A stretch of DNA of 64,000 nucleotides from Rhodobiaceae bacterium (GCA_020441905.1 JAGRLG010000040.1:1-64000); one strand, 5' to 3'. Counted from the stretch's first letter, positions 27,053 through 36,464 are shown. Numbers and translations: made by a program. The notes: generated from the letters alone by a model not told the origin.

Positions 27053-30000
27053 GGATCGTCGCTCTCCTTGCTGTGCCCCGGCCATGAGTTGGCGAGAGCT
27101 GGTAGACGTCGATTTCGAATTGCTGGGGCAGATCGCCAAAATCGCTGGCGATATCCCCGGCGGCATAGAGGACCTGGCTGGTGGCGGTGCTCAGGGTGCG
27201 CAGCACGTTGCCGGCATCGAGGATATCGACCTCATAGGCCTCGCTCTCCTCGCCGAGCGGCACCGACACCTGGTCCCAATTGTCGCCGCCGGCCCTGCTG
27301 CGCCGGATCCACGAGAGCAGCACATCGCCGCCAAGCCTCCTGCCGCGCACATGGACGGGGCTGAACGGCTTGAGTCCCTGCCCGGAAAGCGTGGCCTGCA
27401 TCACGCCATAGCTGGCGTCGCCATGGCTGCGCGAGGCCGGGCCGAAACGGAAGACATAGGGGATGCCGATATCCTCCACCGACATGGCGAGGCGCTCGAT
27501 GGCGCCATCGAGCAGCACGAACGCGGATCCCGCCGGAGCGCCACCAGCCATTGCCGCCTCGCTGCCGGCCTGGCCGCGCAGCAGCATCGAGATCTGGTAG
27601 CTGTTGGCGCCAATGAGATCGGCTTCGGCGAACTGGATGATCTCCCAACCGCCACTGGCCGAGCGGATGGCGGCCAGATTCGCCCCGGCGAGAACCTCGC
27701 CTGGCGTCGCCGCGGCCAGGGTCCCGGCATAGAGCCGGATCTGGAATCTGCTGGCGCGGTCCCAGCGTGCCGTCGGACCGGGTTCGAGCGCGGTGGTCAG
27801 TTCGCCCAGGGTGCCCGGCGCCTCGATGCGCTGCATGAACTCGAAGGCGTTGCCGTCGCGCGAGCGGTACAGCGCGATAGCGCCGGGCCAGGGCACCGAC
27901 AGCGCCGCCAGCGCAGCGCGCGGCGTCGGCTCGCCTCCAGGCAACGCCGGAATGTCGAGAAGCGCAAGATGGGGCGGCGCCAGCACCGGCGTCGCCGCAG
28001 GCTCGAAGCCGCGCGGCGGGGTCGGCCCGGCGCGAAACACCGAGCGCGCGATGGAGCGCCCGCGCGCCTGGCGGTCGTGGCCGTCGGCGATCTCGCTGAG
28101 TCGCACCGCCTGCGGGCCTGCCGGGGTAACCAGATCGACGATATCCCCCACTTCGAGGGCAATGCGGCTCGGCGGCAGCACGAATTCAGACGTTTCGCGG
28201 GCCACCCACAGGTCCTGGAGCCAGCTGTCGGCAATCGCCTGGGCCTGGCCGTGGGTGGTGACAATCGGCAGGTCGGCCCTGGCATCGCGACGGCTCGCGG
28301 CAACCAGGCGGCGCGATTCAACCGCCGCGATACGATAGTCTCCACTGCCATCCATGTAATTGAGGCCGACGGCAACCGGCAATTCGCTTTCCTGGGCGCG
28401 GGTGATGTGAAAGGGCATGGCCTTTTCGCGGGCTGCCAGGCCGGACGGATCGAGGGTCGCCAGCGTCGCGCCGTCGCGGTGGCGGAAGGCGATCTCGCCG
28501 CCGCTTTCAAGCGCATCAAAGAACCATGCCAGCCCCAGCGGCTCGAGCGCCTCGCGCGCACTCATCGGACGATCGACGACATAGCCGTCGATGACACCAC
28601 GCAGGCGTGCGGCATCGAAGGCGGCGAAACCGTAGTCGCCGAGGATCGCGGCCACCAGCCGGTCGAGCGGCGCGGCGCCGATACGGCCATTGATCCAGTG
28701 TCCGCGCTCCCAGTTCGGCCCATCGGCCCACACCGAGGTCAGATAAGGAAAATAGGGATGCGGGCGGGCATCCCAGGTCCAGATATGGATCCGCCCGGGA
28801 TCGACCATGGGGCCGCCATAGACGGTTGAGACCGGGTTGGAGCCGGGCAGATGGGCCGGGTCGGCGGGGTTCCAGTAGGTCAGCAGCGCCTCAATGTGGC
28901 GGCGCTGGATGAGGTCGTCCCGCGCGCCGCTGGAATAATGGGGAAAGGCGGATTCGGCCGATTTGGGGTCATGGAAGACATTGGGCTGGTTTGCACCCTT
29001 GTCGATCGCCGGGCAGCCGGCCTCGGTGAACCAGACCGGCTTGGACTGCGGCACCCAGGCGGTCGGGCTGGCCGCCTCAATACCTCCAGGACGGTCGAAA
29101 TGCTGGTTCAGCCACCAGCCCGTGAGATCCTTGAAGCGGAACACCCAGGGCTTGCCATGGGCGCCATCGGTGATCGGAGTGCGGATCTGGGCGTCGCGGT
29201 CGACCTCGCTGGCATAGTACCAGTCATAGCCCTCGCCGCCGGCGATATTGGCGCGCAAATAGTCGAGATCGTAGGGCGATGAAGCCCCGGCGAGGGCGTC
29301 GGCATGGGCCTCGCCATCGCGCCAGTCGGCCAGCGGCATGTAATTGTCGATGGCGACGAAATCGATGTCGTCGCAGGCCCACAACCCGTCGAGATGGAAG
29401 AAGACGTCGCCGGAGCCGTCTTGGGGATGATGGCCGAAATAGTCCGACCAGTCGGCGCCATAGGAGATCTTCGTATCCGGTCCCAGAATGGCGCGCACAT
29501 CGCCGGCCAGCGCCGCCATCAGCGCGGCGAAAGGATAATGGCTGGCGCTGTCGCGAATTTGCGCCAGCCCCTTCAGCTCCGAGCCGAGCAGAAAGGCGTC
29601 TACGCCGCCGGCCAGGGCGCACAAATGCGCATAGTGCAGCACCATGCGCCGGTAGGACCATTCGGCCGGCCCGTGATAAGTGACGGTGTCACCCGCCGGC
29701 GTGAAATCGGACGGCGCGCAGGTGCCGAAAAAGGATTGGATCTGGGCAAGCGCGGCAGCGCTCTTGTCGGGCGAGCCGGAAACGCCCGGCGCCGGATCGC
29801 AGGTGATGCGGCCGCGCCAGGGATAGGCCGGCTGGCCCGCAGCCCCGCCATAGGGGTCGGGCAGCGCGTTGCCGGGGGCGATATCCATCATCAGAAAGGG
29901 ATAAAAGACGGTCTTCTTGCCGCGCGCGGCGATATCCTGGATGGCGGCGATGACGGAAGCGTCGGCGGGGGTGCCGCCGAAGGCGGGGCGGCCATCGAAC

Positions 30001-30968
30001 AGCGAAACCTGCTGGGCGCTGGAGCGCGCCAGCCCGCCGACCTGCCAGGTGCGCCCGGTTGTCACCTTTTGCGCGGAATCGATGCCGGGGCGGACGAGGC
30101 AGGTGCCGCAGCGCAGGTCGCTGCCGAACCAGGAGACGACGAGGGACAGCGAGGACAGGTTTTCGCACGCCGCGGCGAGGTCATCCATCGATCGCGTCCA
30201 GTCGGTGACGGCGCCGCCGGCATGGCTGTTCTCGGTTTCGGCGTGGCCGACTTCAACCTGGCGCGACACGGCCTGGGTATCGTAGCCGAATTCGGTCGTG
30301 CCGGGGATGACGGTAACGGCGTTGATACGCTGTTCAAGAACGTCAATGGCGCGAAACACTTCGAAGGACAGCTGGGGCAGGCGGTTGCCAAAATTTTCCA
30401 GCGCCAGGCGCTCGAAGACGACATAGGCAAGGCCGCGATAGGCCGGCGCGTTGCCGGCACCCTCCTTGGCCTCGATGAGGGGATCAGGAAGCTGGTCCGC
30501 GGCGCCGTTATAGATGCGCATGGCGAGGGTGGACGTATCGAGCAGCTTGCCGTCGGCCCAGACGCGGCCGATGCGGGTGACAGGCCCTTCGCACAGGCCA
30601 AGGGCGAAATTGGCGTAGTAACGGTAGCTGGTGGTCGTGGTGGCGCTGCCGCCGCCATATTTGCCGCCCGATGAGCGCTCGGTGCGGGTGACCACATCCT
30701 CCTCGAAGCGGGTGGCCCAGATGAGCTGGCCAGCGAGCCGCGCGCGGCCATAAATGCGCGGAATCGGGCTACCCTCGCTCGAAGACTGGACATCGAGTTC
30801 CTTGAGCCTCGGTCCCTCGACATGGCGCGCCGGGGCGTCGCGGGAAAACAGCGCCTGGTCGATGGCGCGGCCGGCAAGAGCACCGGCGGCGCGCCCCGCC
30901 AGAGCGCCGACCGGCCCCAGGGCGGCGCCAGCCGCCTGGCCGGCCACTTGGAGAAGAAGGGTTGCCAT
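27045..30968 (-). CDS. GTA host-specificity/baseplate megatron protein (g15-like)
   Basis: The largest structural protein, 1307 residues. The N-terminal segment is Ala/Gly-rich and helical (about 1-40), followed by a phage-tail domain (KELDVQSSSEGSPIPRIYGRARLAGQLIW). A TIM-barrel-like domain follows at about 430-730 (for example LGSELKGLAQIRDS, ISYGADWSDYFG, WFTEAGCPAIDKGANQPN), and beta-rich C-terminal modules. Length and domain order match Rhodobacter GTA g15, the hub and cell-contact protein. It overlaps the peptidase gene by one base (TGATG), so the two are co-translated. Confidence 0.93.
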   Translation of the reverse strand: MATLLLQVAGQAAGAALGPVGALAGRAAGALAGRAIDQALFSRDAPARHVEGPRLKELDVQSSSEGSPIPRIYGRARLAGQLIWATRFEEDVVTRTERSSGGKYGGGSATTTTSYRYYANFALGLCEGPVTRIGRVWADGKLLDTSTLAMRIYNGAADQLPDPLIEAKEGAGNAPAYRGLAYVVFERLALENFGNRLPQLSFEVFRAIDVLEQRINAVTVIPGTTEFGYDTQAVSRQVEVGHAETENSHAGGAVTDWTRSMDDLAAACENLSSLSLVVSWFGSDLRCGTCLVRPGIDSAQKVTTGRTWQVGGLARSSAQQVSLFDGRPAFGGTPADASVIAAIQDIAARGKKTVFYPFLMMDIAPGNALPDPYGGAAGQPAYPWRGRITCDPAPGVSGSPDKSAAALAQIQSFFGTCAPSDFTPAGDTVTYHGPAEWSYRRMVLHYAHLCALAGGVDAFLLGSELKGLAQIRDSASHYPFAALMAALAGDVRAILGPDTKISYGADWSDYFGHHPQDGSGDVFFHLDGLWACDDIDFVAIDNYMPLADWRDGEAHADALAGASSPYDLDYLRANIAGGEGYDWYYASEVDRDAQIRTPITDGAHGKPWVFRFKDLTGWWLNQHFDRPGGIEAASPTAWVPQSKPVWFTEAGCPAIDKGANQPNVFHDPKSAESAFPHYSSGARDDLIQRRHIEALLTYWNPADPAHLPGSNPVSTVYGGPMVDPGRIHIWTWDARPHPYFPYLTSVWADGPNWERGHWINGRIGAAPLDRLVAAILGDYGFAAFDAARLRGVIDGYVVDRPMSAREALEPLGLAWFFDALESGGEIAFRHRDGATLATLDPSGLAAREKAMPFHITRAQESELPVAVGLNYMDGSGDYRIAAVESRRLVAASRRDARADLPIVTTHGQAQAIADSWLQDLWVARETSEFVLPPSRIALEVGDIVDLVTPAGPQAVRLSEIADGHDRQARGRSIARSVFRAGPTPPRGFEPAATPVLAPPHLALLDIPALPGGEPTPRAALAALSVPWPGAIALYRSRDGNAFEFMQRIEAPGTLGELTTALEPGPTARWDRASRFQIRLYAGTLAAATPGEVLAGANLAAIRSASGGWEIIQFAEADLIGANSYQISMLLRGQAGSEAAMAGGAPAGSAFVLLDGAIERLAMSVEDIGIPYVFRFGPASRSHGDASYGVMQATLSGQGLKPFSPVHVRGRRLGGDVLLSWIRRSRAGGDNWDQVSVPLGEESEAYEVDILDAGNVLRTLSTATSQVLYAAGDIASDFGDLPQQFEIDVYQLSPTHGRGTARRATIHV

Positions 30969-31402
30969 CAGTCCTCCGTGCCGGGAAAGGCAAATGCGTG
31001 TTCAAGGCGCCTGGAAAAGGCGGGCACCAGCGCCACTTCGCGCACGCCATGGCGGCGATGGGCGTGAATCATGCGCCCCGGCGCGGTGAGCACCGCGACA
31101 TGGGCGATCGCGCGCCCCGGCAGCCAGCGGAAGGCCAGCACATCGCCGGGGCGCGCGCGCTCTGGCCCTACCGGCTCGAGATGGCGCGCAAGTCCGTCCA
31201 GCAGCGGCTCGCCAAAGGCAAGCTCGCCCCAGTCGGCGGCGTAAGCGGGGACAGGCTCCGCCGCGCGGCCATAGAGATCACGGTAAAGGCCGAGAATGAG
31301 TCCAATGCAGTCGCAGCCGATGCCGCGCAGCGCGGCACGGTGATGAAATGGGGTGCCGCACCAGTTGCGGGCGGCGGCGATAATGTCGGCGCGCGAAGGC
31401 AT
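30968..31402 (-). CDS. NlpC/P60 tail peptidase (g14-like)
   Basis: A 144-residue cysteine peptidase that opens the recipient cell wall at the tail tip. The NlpC/P60 motif is GIGCDCIGL with nucleophile Cys32, His101 in RAIAHVAVL and a further His near 113-115 (MIHAH). It lies between the DUF2163 gene and g15 as in Rhodobacter GTA. Confidence 0.93.
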   Translation of the reverse strand: MPSRADIIAAARNWCGTPFHHRAALRGIGCDCIGLILGLYRDLYGRAAEPVPAYAADWGELAFGEPLLDGLARHLEPVGPERARPGDVLAFRWLPGRAIAHVAVLTAPGRMIHAHRRHGVREVALVPAFSRRLEHAFAFPGTED

Positions 31403-31411
31403 GGCGGGTCT

Positions 31412-32305
31412 TCAGCCGGCAAGGCTGGCGCCGTTATTGGCGGTTTCGCCGCGCACCGGGTAGGAAATGGCGAAATCATTGCCCGGCATATGCGGAAAGC
31501 CCCGGAAATTGGGGCCGTTGGCGAATTTGGCGCGGCAGGTCGAGAACTGCTTGTCGCAGCCGGCGCGGATTTCAAAGCCGTCACCCGCGGCAAGGGCGAG
31601 CCGCATCGGCTGCCACAGGTCGATTTCGGCGCCACTGGCGCCGACGCGGTGGGTTTTGGCCTCGATGCGCCGTCCTTCGTTGCCTCCCGAGGTAAAGGTC
31701 ACCAGACCGCGCGAGAACCAGCCCGAGGCGAAAGCTTCAAGGCCAGAGGCGGCAAAGCTGGCCTGGTCGCGCACGGAGGTGATGGTGCCCGACGCGCTGT
31801 AAGCCGGATCGTCGATGTCGACGGTGCAGCGCGCATCGCCGAGATCGGCATCGCAGGTGAACTGGATGACGCGCCCCTCCGGCTGGTTCAGCACATGGGC
31901 CAGGCCACGGATTTCGGCGTTGAACGCAGTATCGGAGCGGCGCACCTCGCCGAGATTTCCTTTGCGCAGCAGCAGGCGCTGGGCAGGTTCGGCCCAGTTG
32001 ACGAGAAAGATCTCCACCTGCGCGTTGTCGAACAGGCCGCACGCCAGCGCCTCTTCGTTGAGATGGGCCGAGGACAGGGCACCGGCCGCCTCCAGATTGT
32101 CGACCCCAAGACCAAGTGAGGATACCATTTCGCCGGCCTCGAAGCCGGCGGCGGCCTCGAAGCTGGTGCCGTCAAAGGCAAGGTCGCGGTCGTGATCGGT
32201 GAAACCGAGCGCCAGGCCGTCGGCGCGCACAAGCCGCCAGCAGCGGCACAAGGTGGTGGCGCCGCCATCGAGGTGGGCCTGGAGGCCGTCTGGCAATTGT
32301 CTCAC
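31412..32305 (-). CDS. DUF2163 baseplate protein (g13-like)
   Basis: A 297-residue protein. The family's beta-rich fold with paired cysteines is visible (CRCWRLVRADG, FTCDADLGDARC, GCDKQFSTCRAKFANGPNFRGFPHMPG); the last segment resembles the C-terminal phage_BR0599-type signature. It starts at a GTG that overlaps the upstream stop in GTGA; a much longer open frame upstream of this GTG is a shadow of the DUF2460 gene. The cysteines may bind a metal or iron-sulphur cluster, as shown for Rhodobacter GTA hub proteins. Confidence 0.9.
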   Translation of the reverse strand: MRQLPDGLQAHLDGGATTLCRCWRLVRADGLALGFTDHDRDLAFDGTSFEAAAGFEAGEMVSSLGLGVDNLEAAGALSSAHLNEEALACGLFDNAQVEIFLVNWAEPAQRLLLRKGNLGEVRRSDTAFNAEIRGLAHVLNQPEGRVIQFTCDADLGDARCTVDIDDPAYSASGTITSVRDQASFAASGLEAFASGWFSRGLVTFTSGGNEGRRIEAKTHRVGASGAEIDLWQPMRLALAAGDGFEIRAGCDKQFSTCRAKFANGPNFRGFPHMPGNDFAISYPVRGETANNGASLAG

Positions 32306-32928
32306 AGCCGGATCTCCGTCAGGGGAATGTCGGGTATGGCACCGGCCTCGAAAGCGGACAGGTCGATTTCCAGAAAGTCGGTGTCGAAGCGCACCGGAAC
32401 GTCGAACTCGAAACCTGCCGTCAGCTGGACGCCGGCGCCGGGCGGCGCCTCGAAAGTGACAAGGCCGATAGCGGTATCGAGGCTCCAGCCGCTGGTGACC
32501 TCGCCGCCGTCCAGAGCGAGGCGCACGCTTCCCGCCACCGGCTTGGCAATGATCCGCGCCCAGGGGGCGAAAGCCGCGCCGTATGTCTTCACAAGCTGGA
32601 AGCTCTGGGCCTCGCCGTCCCCGGCGCCGATCACCTGGTCGATCGGGGTGATGCCGCTGCCCGGCGGGGCGGAGGAAAAATCCATACGGTCCTTCCAGCG
32701 AAAGCCGTGCAGCCGCCCCCGGCGCTCCTCGAAAAATGCAATGACCTCGTGGAGCGCGGCCAGCGACTTGACGCCATAGCCGGCATTGTAGCGGCGCCGT
32801 GAATCGGCCCAGCGCGCATTGCGTTCCTCGCGCCCGGAGCCGAGCAGCACGATATCGGTGCGCCGCTCCGGCCCGCCGCGGGCGCCCAGCGACACTTCGA
32901 CGGGAAACCGTGTTTCGTGAAAGGCCAT
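32302..32928 (-). CDS. DUF2460 distal tail protein (g12-like)
   Basis: A 208-residue protein of the TIGR02217/DUF2460 family: FHETRFPVEVSLGARGGPERRTDIV at the N-terminus (abridged by family position), EERNARWADSRRRYN, RGRLHGFRWKDRMDF and GAGDGEAQSFQLVKTYG. In GTAs this is the distal tail ring protein that joins tube and baseplate. ATG 32928 was chosen over an in-frame start six codons upstream, since the family begins at this point. Confidence 0.92.
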   Translation of the reverse strand: MAFHETRFPVEVSLGARGGPERRTDIVLLGSGREERNARWADSRRRYNAGYGVKSLAALHEVIAFFEERRGRLHGFRWKDRMDFSSAPPGSGITPIDQVIGAGDGEAQSFQLVKTYGAAFAPWARIIAKPVAGSVRLALDGGEVTSGWSLDTAIGLVTFEAPPGAGVQLTAGFEFDVPVRFDTDFLEIDLSAFEAGAIPDIPLTEIRL

Positions 32929-32942
32929 GGCTGCGTCTCCGC

Positions 32943-33506
32943 TCACAGATTGCGCTGGCCGCGGGCCACCGCCCGCGACACCATGGCGCCGATCTGGGTT
33001 TCGGAGCGGCGGAAGCTGGCGGCGTCCGGGCTCGATATATTGAACGTGATCTGGGTCGCGCCGGCGCTGCCATTGCTGCGCACGCCAAGCTGGCCGTCGG
33101 CACCGCGCGTCAGCGGCAGAATGGCTTCGGCGCCGGCTTCCCCTGCCAGGCCGAGACCGCCGGAGCCAAGCGGAAACAATGCCGGCGCGTCCAATACGCC
33201 GCCGCGGGCAAAGGGTGTGACGGCAAGGCCCTGGCCGCCGCCAATGGCGCCGAGCGCATTGTCGAGAAAGCCCGCCAGCCCGCTTTGCAGCGGCTGAAGC
33301 GCGCTTTTGAGCGCCATGCGCGACAGGTCGAGCGCCAGGGAGCGCAGCACGTCGGAGAGCGAATTGCCGCGCAAAACCGCGCCTTCCAGGGCCGAGGTGA
33401 TGGAGCGGCCAAAGCCTTCGGCCATGCGCGTCGCCTGCTCAAGCTCGGAGCGGAAGCGGGAGCTGTCGGCGGTGATATCAACGGAAATGGTGTCGAGCGT
33501 CGTCAC
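32943..33506 (-). CDS. Short tail tape-measure protein (g11-like)
   Basis: A 187-residue protein. The long N-terminal helical region is followed by a Gly-rich middle and the C-terminal segment FARGGVLDAPALFPL...GLAGEAGAEAILPL typical of tape-measure proteins of small siphoviruses. The short length implies a short tail, as in GTAs (Rhodobacter g11 is about 219 residues). The GTG start at 33506 has AAGGAGAT 7-8 bases upstream and overlaps the preceding gene by 29 bases. Confidence 0.88.
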   Translation of the reverse strand: MTTLDTISVDITADSSRFRSELEQATRMAEGFGRSITSALEGAVLRGNSLSDVLRSLALDLSRMALKSALQPLQSGLAGFLDNALGAIGGGQGLAVTPFARGGVLDAPALFPLGSGGLGLAGEAGAEAILPLTRGADGQLGVRSNGSAGATQITFNISSPDAASFRRSETQIGAMVSRAVARGQRNL

Positions 33507-33708
33507 TTGGGCTATCTCCTTGTGCGGGCGCGGCAATGTCGGGAAAGCGCCGCATCAAAGCTTCAAGACCGGCGCGGGCGGGGCCGGAGGCAGCGCCGCG
33601 GGGGCCGCGCGCGGCGGCGCGCAGCTCGCGTGGGGTCATGGCCCAGAACTGGGCCGGGGCAAGTCGCAGGACGCCCAGGCCGAAACCCATGACTTCAGAC
33701 CATGGCAT
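33478..33708 (-). CDS. Tail assembly chaperone-like protein (g10.1-like, TIGR02216/DUF2376)
   Basis: A 76-residue protein beginning MPWSEVMGFGLGVLRLAPAQ with the family's W-x-x-MTPREL segment. It sits between g10 and the tape-measure gene and overlaps the latter, as tail assembly chaperone pairs do. In larger phages this pair is made by a frameshift; here the two are separate genes. Confidence 0.85.
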   Translation of the reverse strand: MPWSEVMGFGLGVLRLAPAQFWAMTPRELRAAARGPRGAASGPARAGLEALMRRFPDIAAPAQGDSPSDDARHHFR

Positions 33709-33728
33709 GAGAGCGGCCGGGCGGCTGG

Positions 33729-34091
33729 TCAGCTCCCGGCCGGCGGAGGGTTTGGCCCGCCCGCCGCCTCCCCGCCTTTGTCTCCGGCGCCAAATGTGGC
33801 GGCGAGCAGCCTGGCGACGATGGCGACATACCCGGCGGCGCCCTGCCCGGCCCTCATCGCGGCGACCTCCTCGTCGCTGATCTGGCTGCCGGCGCCGCGC
33901 AAGCCGGCGCCGATGATGCGGATGGCATCGCGCGAGGCGATGCGGCCTTTTTCAAAGCGTTCGGCAAGGGCGAGCAGGTCGCGCTCGCCCAGCGCGCCCT
34001 CCAGTTCGGCGAGGGCGCCAAGGGTCAGGCAAAGGGTGAAGCGGCGCCCGTCAAGCTCGGCCTCGATTTCGCCGCGGTGGGGATTTGCCAT
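33729..34091 (-). CDS. GTA tail assembly protein (GTA_gp10 family)
   Basis: A 120-residue protein. The family pattern is clear: HRGEIEAELDGRRFTLCLTLGALAELE, then a helical part and an acidic/proline tail. It follows the major tail protein gene by 9 bases, the chaperone position used in GTAs and HK97-like phages. Confidence 0.9.
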   Translation of the reverse strand: MANPHRGEIEAELDGRRFTLCLTLGALAELEGALGERDLLALAERFEKGRIASRDAIRIIGAGLRGAGSQISDEEVAAMRAGQGAAGYVAIVARLLAATFGAGDKGGEAAGGPNPPPAGS

Positions 34092-34100
34092 CGCTGCGCC

Positions 34101-34514
34101 TCACAGGGCCTGGAAGGACAGGCTGCCCGCCGATTCAAGGGCTATCTCGAAGGTCAGCTCGCCATCGTGGCGGCCGGAAAATTCCAGCGCCGAAACCTGG
34201 AAGGGACCTTCAATGGCGCCGAAATCCGGGATCACGACCTGCCAGTCGCGGATGGTGCCGTCGAAGAAATAGCTGCGGATTGTGGCATCCGACTGCTGGT
34301 CCTTGAACAGTCCGGCGCCGGAAATCGCGGCGCGGCGCACCCCGGCGCCTTCGAGCAGCTCGCGCCACTGGCCGGCGGATTCGGCATGGGTGGCATCCAC
34401 GCTCTCGGCGTTGAAGCTCAGGCTGCGCGAGCGCAAGCCGGCGACGGTGACAAAGGTGCCGACGCCATCGGCATCGACCTTGAGGAGCAGATCCTTGCCC
34501 TTCTGCGCTGTCAT
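34101..34514 (-). CDS. Major tail tube protein (g9-like)
   Basis: A 137-residue tail tube protein (TP901-1-like family) starting MTAQKGKDLLLKVDADGVG. It continues with LRSRSLSFNAESVDATHAES, FEG-type segment QVSALEFSGRHDGELTFEIALESAG. The ATG at 34514 was chosen; more upstream residues would run into a terminator at 34561-34585. This gene starts the tail block of the cluster. Confidence 0.93.
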   Translation of the reverse strand: MTAQKGKDLLLKVDADGVGTFVTVAGLRSRSLSFNAESVDATHAESAGQWRELLEGAGVRRAAISGAGLFKDQQSDATIRSYFFDGTIRDWQVVIPDFGAIEGPFQVSALEFSGRHDGELTFEIALESAGSLSFQAL

Positions 34515-34560
34515 GTCTTGTCCTCTCGAAAAATGGGTTCGGCCTGCGCACGCAGGCAAC

Positions 34561-34585
34561 AAAAAAGGCCCCGGAAAGGGGCCTT
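34561..34585 (-). terminator. Intrinsic terminator between connector and tail blocks
   Basis: On the minus strand a perfect 8-bp stem AAGGCCCC / GGGGCCTT (34578-34585 and 34565-34572, 5-base loop TTTCC) runs into TTTTTT (34566-34561). It lies between the tail-terminator gene stop and the major tail protein start and is the cleanest terminator of the cluster. Confidence 0.85.
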
Positions 34586-34619
34586 GGATGCGGGGATGTG
34601 GTCGTGACGCTGCCTGGCG

Positions 34620-35027
34620 TCAGTTCACGGTTTCGGTTACGGCGCGGTAGCGCAGGATGCCATGCACGGTTTCGCCGTCGGGGTCGCGGCGGGCATCGGC
34701 ATATTCGAAGCGCAGATTGACCAGCACGTGGCCGGGGAGCTCGATCGGCACGTCCTTGAGCACCTCGTTGACGGCGGCGATGATGTCCAGGGTTTCGCGG
34801 GTGCCGCCGGCGCGCGACCAGACATGCAGGGTCAAAAGATGCTCGCGGCCGTCCTCGGTGCCGGTGCTCCAGTCGCGCACGGCGGACTGGCCGAGGGTGA
34901 GATAGGGAAAGCGCGCATTGTGCGGCACATGGTCGTAGACATGGCCGGCGCCGATCAGGCTTTCCAGCTGCGCATTGTTTATCAGGGCGTCATAAATGCC
35001 CTTCTGAAGGTTCCAACTGGCGTTCAT
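34620..35027 (-). CDS. Tail terminator protein (DUF3168, g8-like)
   Basis: A 135-residue DUF3168 protein: LQKGIYDALINNAQLESLIG, VYDHVPHNARFPYLTLGQ, HVWSRAGGTRETLDIIAAVNEVL and a C-terminal DPDGETVHGILRYRAV. DUF3168 proteins cap the growing tail tube. ATG 35027 matches the family start. A 99-base gap separates it from the upstream gene. Confidence 0.92.
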   Translation of the reverse strand: MNASWNLQKGIYDALINNAQLESLIGAGHVYDHVPHNARFPYLTLGQSAVRDWSTGTEDGREHLLTLHVWSRAGGTRETLDIIAAVNEVLKDVPIELPGHVLVNLRFEYADARRDPDGETVHGILRYRAVTETVN

Positions 35028-35126
35028 TGCACTTTGGTCCTTGTACAACCGAACGGCACTGGTTTTTGACATGGGGTGGTGGCAGCACTAAGGCAATCGC
35101 CACTCTCCCAATCGTGATCGCGAGCT

Positions 35127-35504
35127 TCACCAGGATCGCGAGGGCGCACCAAGGCGCCGCACCAGTGTCCGGCCGATATGGTTTATGAAGGGTAAAGCGG
35201 AGGCGACGGCCCGCAAGAACCAGGGCTGCGCCGGAACGGCGCGGGTGCCGAATTCCAGCGCCGCGGCACGCCGCGACAAAGCAGTGACGCGGTAGCCTTC
35301 GCCATTGGCCAGGCCCGAGATTTCAAACTCATCCTCAACAGCCGAAGGCGCCAGTTCCGGCGCGGCGCCCTGCAATTCGCGCATTGCTTCATCGCGCAGC
35401 CGCTTGGCCGCTTCGCCCAGTGCCTCTTCGATGACGCCGGAGCTGGCGTGCCGGCGCAGCCGGGCCAGCCGGTTGCCGCCATCAAGGCGCGCCGATAGCT
35501 TCAT
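35127..35504 (-). CDS. HK97-gp10-like head-tail protein
   Basis: A 125-residue protein with the HK97 gp10 signature near its C-terminus (AALEFGTRAVPAQPWFLRAV) after a helical N-terminus (MKLSARLDGGNRLARLRRH). It would act at the neck between adaptor and tail terminator. Start ATG 35504 overlaps the upstream stop in ATGA. Confidence 0.85.
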   Translation of the reverse strand: MKLSARLDGGNRLARLRRHASSGVIEEALGEAAKRLRDEAMRELQGAAPELAPSAVEDEFEISGLANGEGYRVTALSRRAAALEFGTRAVPAQPWFLRAVASALPFINHIGRTLVRRLGAPSRSW

Positions 35505-35842
35505 TGCCCGCGCTCCTCGGCGAGGCATTCGAGAAAGGCACGCGCCGCGCCGCCCGGGTCATAGACGGCGCGGATCTCCATCACCCGCTCGCCAAGGCGC
35601 AGGCGCATGTTCGGCTCCACGCCGGCGATGAACCGGAAACGGATGCGCCAGCGGATGGTGGGCTCGGAGCGCTCGAAGGCAAGGGCCTCGCCGCCCGACA
35701 GCGGGGTCATCTCGGCCCAGAGGCTGGCTACCGGCAGCCAGGACACAGTCTCGCCGCCGGCACCGTCTGGTGTCGGCGAAGGCGCCTCGAGCACAAGGCG
35801 CGCGGTGAGGGCGCCGGCGCCCTGCCCCTCGCGCGCGCTCAC
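35501..35842 (-). CDS. Head-tail adaptor / closure protein (g7-like)
   Basis: A 113-residue SPP1 gp16-like adaptor: SWLPVASLWAEMTPLSGGEALAFERSE and IRWRIRFRFIAGVEPNMRLRLGERVMEI. It starts at a GTG overlapping the upstream stop (GTGA at 35839-35842); the longer frame upstream lies inside the previous gene. Confidence 0.88.
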   Translation of the reverse strand: MSAREGQGAGALTARLVLEAPSPTPDGAGGETVSWLPVASLWAEMTPLSGGEALAFERSEPTIRWRIRFRFIAGVEPNMRLRLGERVMEIRAVYDPGGAARAFLECLAEERGQ

Positions 35843-36417
35843 AGCCCCACCGCCCGGAATGGCGTGATCAGGGCGCTGACGGTATGGGGCACATACACCG
35901 CGCCGGCACCGAAGCCGACCGGCTCGCGATTGGCATACCAATGGGCGACGAGCTGGCGGATGGCCTGGCGCAGCGAAGCCGGCACGTCTTCGGCGTTATC
36001 GCCGTAGCCGGCGGTAAAATCGATCTCGATGCCGCCGAAGGGGCGCCCCGGCCTTGGCCAGGCCTTGTGGCCGCGCATGGCGAGGCGCGCCGGTACGCCC
36101 GAGGTTTCAACGAGATAATTGGCGGCGTCGATGGTGAGGACAATGTCCTCGTCCTCATAGACCCGCACCGCGCCGACTGCTTGCACCGGGCCGAGGGGAA
36201 TGGAGAGGATGTTGCGGCGCGGCCAGTCGTCGAGCACCAGACGCCAGGATTGCGTCATCAGCACCCGACCGGTGAGGGTTTCGACATGGAGCCGGGCCGA
36301 GGTGATGAGGCTCTGGATCAGGGTGTCCTCATCGCCATGATCGACACGCAGATGGCTCTTGGCCTCGGCCAGCGTGAGCGGCTCGTCCAATGGCCCTGAA
36401 AGCAGGATGGTGGTCAT
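35839..36417 (-). CDS. Head-tail connector protein (g6-like)
   Basis: A 192-residue connector of the HK97 gp6 / phiE125 gp8 type: EPLTLAEAKSHLRVDHGDED at the N-terminus, SARLHVETLTGR, and DVPASLRQAIRQLVAHWYANRE at the C-terminus. It forms the ring below the portal. First gene of the connector block, after the terminator at 36465-36524. Confidence 0.92.
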   Translation of the reverse strand: MTTILLSGPLDEPLTLAEAKSHLRVDHGDEDTLIQSLITSARLHVETLTGRVLMTQSWRLVLDDWPRRNILSIPLGPVQAVGAVRVYEDEDIVLTIDAANYLVETSGVPARLAMRGHKAWPRPGRPFGGIEIDFTAGYGDNAEDVPASLRQAIRQLVAHWYANREPVGFGAGAVYVPHTVSALITPFRAVGL

Positions 36418-36464
36418 GTTGCGTTGCGCCCTTCCTGGCATCGGCACGATTCTGGTTTTCCCGG

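Noticed and set aside
32306-33103. Extension of the DUF2163 gene upstream of 32305
   Set aside because: The extra residues are an out-of-frame reading of the DUF2460 and tape-measure genes; GTG 32305 fits the family and overlaps the upstream stop.
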